Both the position numbers and the translations under genes were made by a program. A model generated the notes under the pieces. It did no database searches, was not told the origin of the DNA, and was given only the letters and a program-made list of their open reading frames with translations. DNA of 13,645 nucleotides from Verrucomicrobiia bacterium (GTDB taxonomy: Bacteria; Verrucomicrobiota; Verrucomicrobiia; JABWAM01), in assembly GCA_013360985.1 (NCBI GenBank), contig JABWAM010000037.1:1-13645 (forward strand), given 5' to 3'. Of this stretch, positions 13,620 through 13,645 are shown piece by piece (within the stretch, counting starts at the first letter, position 1; each line of letters opens with the position of its first letter).

Positions 13620-13645
13620 GCCGCTGCTGCGGCGCCGCCGGCGGC
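13620..13645. repeat. GC-only palindromic run, right window edge
   Basis: GCCGC and GCGGC form a small hairpin at 13620-13633, followed by the palindrome GCCGCCGGCGGC at 13634-13645. The final 17 bases are the reverse complement of bases 25-41. An open plus-strand frame starts at an ATG at 13587 and runs off the window, so this might instead be the alanine-rich start of a divergent gene. Confidence 0.35.

Noticed and set aside
13587..13645. Possible start of a divergent plus-strand gene
   Set aside because: Only 59 bases are open before the edge, with a low-complexity alanine run and no ribosome binding site, so it cannot be supported.
1..13645. CRISPR arrays, insertion sequences, tRNA or rRNA genes
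   Set aside because: No regularly spaced direct repeats, transposase-like frames or tRNA/rRNA-like segments were seen on reading both strands.

Overview
The window is GC-rich (about two-thirds G+C by eye), densely packed bacterial chromosome. It holds ten recognisable genes plus one multidomain gene with no clear named counterpart. A squalene-hopene cyclase points to a hopanoid maker. A stand-alone CoaC-type decarboxylase, a large GH78 rhamnosidase and a TIGR02206-type membrane protein would fit Verrucomicrobiota or another PVC or soil/freshwater lineage, but that placement is a guess from gene content. No phage, transposon, CRISPR array, tRNA or rRNA gene was seen.

Layout. Plus strand: squalene-hopene cyclase (184-2154), a hairpin-rich non-coding stretch of about 300 bases (2155-2457), then a protein with two GNAT-like modules and a C-terminal cyclic-nucleotide-binding domain (2458-4041). 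This gene converges on, and overlaps by 23 bases, a long minus-strand series. Read in its own direction (right to left), that series is: Rrf2 regulator (13468-13004), sulfate-binding lipoprotein (12899-11823), CysT (11826-10981), CysW (10974-10078), CysA (10081-9344), gamma-glutamyl phosphate reductase ProA (9297-8029), CoaC-like phosphopantothenoylcysteine decarboxylase (7982-7380), alpha-L-rhamnosidase (7383-4702) and a seven-helix membrane protein (4705-4019). Four junctions are 4-base ATGA stop/start overlaps: sbp/cysT, cysW/cysA, coaC/rhamnosidase and rhamnosidase/membrane protein.

How the parts work together. The sbp-cysTWA genes form a complete sulfate (or thiosulfate) importer. The Rrf2 regulator just upstream has three cysteines suited to a sulfur or Fe-S signal. 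Its promoter carries a long imperfect inverted repeat, and the promoter of sbp carries a 17-base palindrome. The two sites share a CGACTwA...TCGkGAT pattern, so the regulator probably controls both itself and sulfate uptake. Behind the importer lie proA (proline synthesis), coaC (a coenzyme A step acting on a cysteine-derived intermediate) and the rhamnosidase/membrane pair. This may be one long read-through unit or two, because a hairpin and a weak promoter lie between proA and coaC.

Most worth following up: the GNAT-GNAT-cNMP fusion, whose domain order is the reverse of the cAMP-regulated mycobacterial acetyltransferase; the Rrf2 operator pair; the short CysA lacking its C-terminal regulatory domain; and the hairpin cluster after the cyclase. 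Both ends of the window carry the same GC-only palindrome, which may mark a dispersed repeat or an assembly boundary.
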